Shown one piece after another: positions 62,383 through 64,000 of a stretch of DNA of 64,000 nucleotides. Each line of letters begins with the position of its first letter. Position 1 is the first letter of the stretch. The notes beneath the pieces are model-generated. The model made no database searches and was not told the origin of the DNA. It saw nothing but the letters and a program-made list of their open reading frames with translations. The translations under genes were made by a program, and so were the position numbers. The DNA comes from Phyllobacterium zundukense (GTDB taxonomy: Bacteria > Pseudomonadota > Alphaproteobacteria > Rhizobiales > Rhizobiaceae), in NCBI RefSeq assembly GCF_025452195.1, contig NZ_CP104969.1, positions 80,001 through 144,000 on the forward strand. Direction: 5' to 3'.

Positions 62383-63675
62383 TCAGCCCGGAAACAGCGC
62401 GAACTTTATAACAAAGAGCGCAGCCACAAGCCATGTCGCCGGGTGCACAACACTCGCCTTGCCTGTGAATGTCTTCAGCACGACATAGCTGATGAACCCG
62501 AAGGCGAGACCATTCGCTATCGAATATGTGAACGGGATCATCAAAGCGGTTATCGCAGCCGGTGTCGATTCCGTAACATCGTGCCACTCGATGTCGACGA
62601 GTTCATGCATCATGAGTCCCGCCACATAGAGCAACGCTGGAGCGGTTGCATAACCCGGCACGGAAGCCGCGAGCGGCGAGATGAACAGTGCTGCCAGAAA
62701 GAGCAGGGCGATGGTCAACGCGGTCAAACCTGTACGACCGCCAGCTTGAACGCCCGAGGCACTTTCGACATAGGCGGTTGTGCTGCTCGTCCCGAGCAAT
62801 GAGCCGGCCACGATTGCCGTACTGTCGGCAAACAATGCGCGGCCAAGATTATTCGGCTTTCCCTCTTCGATCAGCCCGGCACGCTTGCTGACGCCGATCA
62901 AGGTTCCGGTCGCATCAAATACTTCGACAAGAACGAAAACGAGGATGACCTGAAGAAGCCCGGTGTGCAGAGCACCCATGATATCAAGCTGGAGGAAGGT
63001 TGGTGCCAGACTTGGTGGCGCTGAAAACACGCCCTTGAACTCGCTCACGCCAAGGATCATCGACAGGACTGTCACAACAAGAATGCCGATCAGAATTGCC
63101 CCGCGAACTTTGAGCGCATCGAGCGCGGCGATGACGAAGAAGCCCAGGATCGCGAGCAACGCACCTGTACTTCCAAGATGACCCAAACCAACGAATGTCG
63201 CGGGATTTGCGACAACAATGCCAGAATTTTTCAACGCTATGAATGCGAGGAAGAGGCCGATACCTGCCGCGATCGCGCTCCGCAATGATTTGGGAATGCC
63301 CGCGACGAGCCAGCGACGTATTCCCGTTACCGTAAGTAGTAGAAAGATGCAGCCCGAGATGAACACTGCTCCGAGCGCCTGCTGCCAGGAAAAGCCCATG
63401 GCAGCCACGACAGTAAACGCGAAGAAGGCATTGAGGCCCATGCCAGGCGCCATGCCGATCGGCCAATTGGCAACCAGCGCCATCACGCCGGAACCGAGTG
63501 CGGCGGCGATACAGGTCGCGACAAACACAGCATTGCGATCCATCCCCGTCGAGGACAAGATCTCTGGATTGACGAAAATGATATACGACATCGTCAGGAA
63601 CGTCGTCAGTCCTGCCAACACTTCCGTGCGTACCGATGTGTCGTGGTCGTTAAGCTTGAAAAGCTTTTCGAGCAT
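62383..63675 (-). CDS. Purine-type NCS2 permease (AzgA-like)
   Basis: This membrane transporter (430 aa) has about 12 helices and belongs to the AzgA/PurP branch of nucleobase-cation symporter-2. Diagnostic stretches are TVRTEVLAGLTTFLTM-like residues near 15 (HDTSVRTEVLAGLTTFLTMS), NPEILSSTGMD, GMAPGMGLNAFF and GTSSTTAYVESASGVQAGGR. Members import adenine, guanine or hypoxanthine with protons. The start MLEKLFKLND follows GGGGAGGAACT. It opens the pathway whose enzymes are encoded to its left. Confidence 0.9.
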   Translation of the reverse strand: MLEKLFKLNDHDTSVRTEVLAGLTTFLTMSYIIFVNPEILSSTGMDRNAVFVATCIAAALGSGVMALVANWPIGMAPGMGLNAFFAFTVVAAMGFSWQQALGAVFISGCIFLLLTVTGIRRWLVAGIPKSLRSAIAAGIGLFLAFIALKNSGIVVANPATFVGLGHLGSTGALLAILGFFVIAALDALKVRGAILIGILVVTVLSMILGVSEFKGVFSAPPSLAPTFLQLDIMGALHTGLLQVILVFVLVEVFDATGTLIGVSKRAGLIEEGKPNNLGRALFADSTAIVAGSLLGTSSTTAYVESASGVQAGGRTGLTALTIALLFLAALFISPLAASVPGYATAPALLYVAGLMMHELVDIEWHDVTESTPAAITALMIPFTYSIANGLAFGFISYVVLKTFTGKASVVHPATWLVAALFVIKFALFPG

Positions 63676-64000
63676 AGTTCCTCCCCTTGGCAAAAGCCTA
63701 AGTCTCCGGTTGCCTGGCAAGCGCGCTACGCGTCAATGCAGGCTGCCTCTTTTGAGTTTTCGATAATTCTCCTATCAGGAGATGGCAGGCATACACTCCT
63801 CCGCATACCGCCGCTCCTCAGTGTCGCCACTGCAAACGGGATTGTGCGATTTTCGTCGCGGCGATGCTAGGCACCTATTCCGCATTCATTTGCGAAACAC
63901 CTTCAATATTTTCTTGAGCTTTATGATGGATTTACCGCGTCGCAACGATGAACATGCGAGGGAATGGCAATAGCACTATCCCGTCATCCATCGGCTTGTA
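63676..64000. other. Intergenic right edge, 325 bases
   Basis: This region lies upstream of the permease gene. No gene is convincing; short open frames lack ribosome sites and family resemblance. TCTCCT-ATC-AGGAGA (63768-63782) is a small palindrome 93 bases before the permease start and might be an operator. Confidence 0.4.

Noticed and set aside
63782..63973. 63-codon frame at the right edge
   Set aside because: No ribosome site or family resemblance; lies in the permease upstream region.
1..64000. CRISPR arrays, tRNA or rRNA genes, complete insertion sequences, phage genes
   Set aside because: No regularly spaced repeats, no cloverleaf or rRNA signatures recognised, and no transposase or integrase frames were found by reading.

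Overview
The window reads as a chromosome or chromid segment of an alphaproteobacterium of the Rhizobiales (Hyphomicrobiales). The evidence is a ChvE-GguAB-GguC cassette, membrane-bound PuuD urate hydroxylase, a three-gene pnt transhydrogenase, malate thiokinase next to PEP carboxylase, and short palindromic intergenic elements typical of rhizobial, Phyllobacterium and Brucella/Ochrobactrum genomes. The genus cannot be fixed from the sequence alone. I see 53 intact protein genes (one only 45 codons), one frameshifted regulator, and no rRNA, tRNA, CRISPR array or complete insertion sequence.

Left third (about 0.2-21.5 kb) is nutrient acquisition. It holds an HDAC-family (acetylpolyamine) amidohydrolase, the chvE-gguAB sugar importer with gguC and a FadR-type regulator, and a LysR-controlled polyamine ABC importer that runs into a gamma-aminobutyraldehyde dehydrogenase. 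A cytoplasmic sulfite-oxidase-like protein paired with a flavin reductase follows. The section ends with an ATPase-less sugar ABC importer encoded with a GntR regulator, a DapA-family aldolase and a PfkB kinase.

Middle (about 21.6-48.6 kb) is C2-acid metabolism. gcl-hyi-glxR turns glyoxylate into D-glycerate and sits next to an IclR regulator. Next come a PanE-like reductase (probable oxalyl-CoA reductase), pntAA-pntAB-pntB for NADPH supply and a fumarylacetoacetate-hydrolase-family gene. The oxalate genes follow: a divergent SucCD-like ligase pair, frc, an unusual ThDP decarboxylase, a 45-aa protein, an OxlT antiporter and a one-chain NDP-forming acyl-CoA synthetase. mtkA-mtkB-ppc (serine-cycle type) and a GntR regulator close the block. 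A 17-bp operator, TGGnAT-N5-ATnCCA, occurs upstream of seven of these genes, including the GntR gene itself, and defines a previously unannotated oxalate regulon. The presumed regulator is frameshifted in this sequence.

Right third (about 49.8-63.7 kb) is a complete purine-to-glyoxylate pathway: guanine deaminase, xanthine dehydrogenase XdhABC, PuuD, UraH, a PuuE-UraD fusion, allantoicase, ureidoglycolate lyase, a nucleobase permease and a deaminase. Its end products are urea and glyoxylate. Purines and oxalate therefore converge on the glyoxylate handled by gcl-hyi-glxR and possibly by the mtkAB-ppc branch. Malyl-CoA lyase, glycerate kinase and urease are not in the window.
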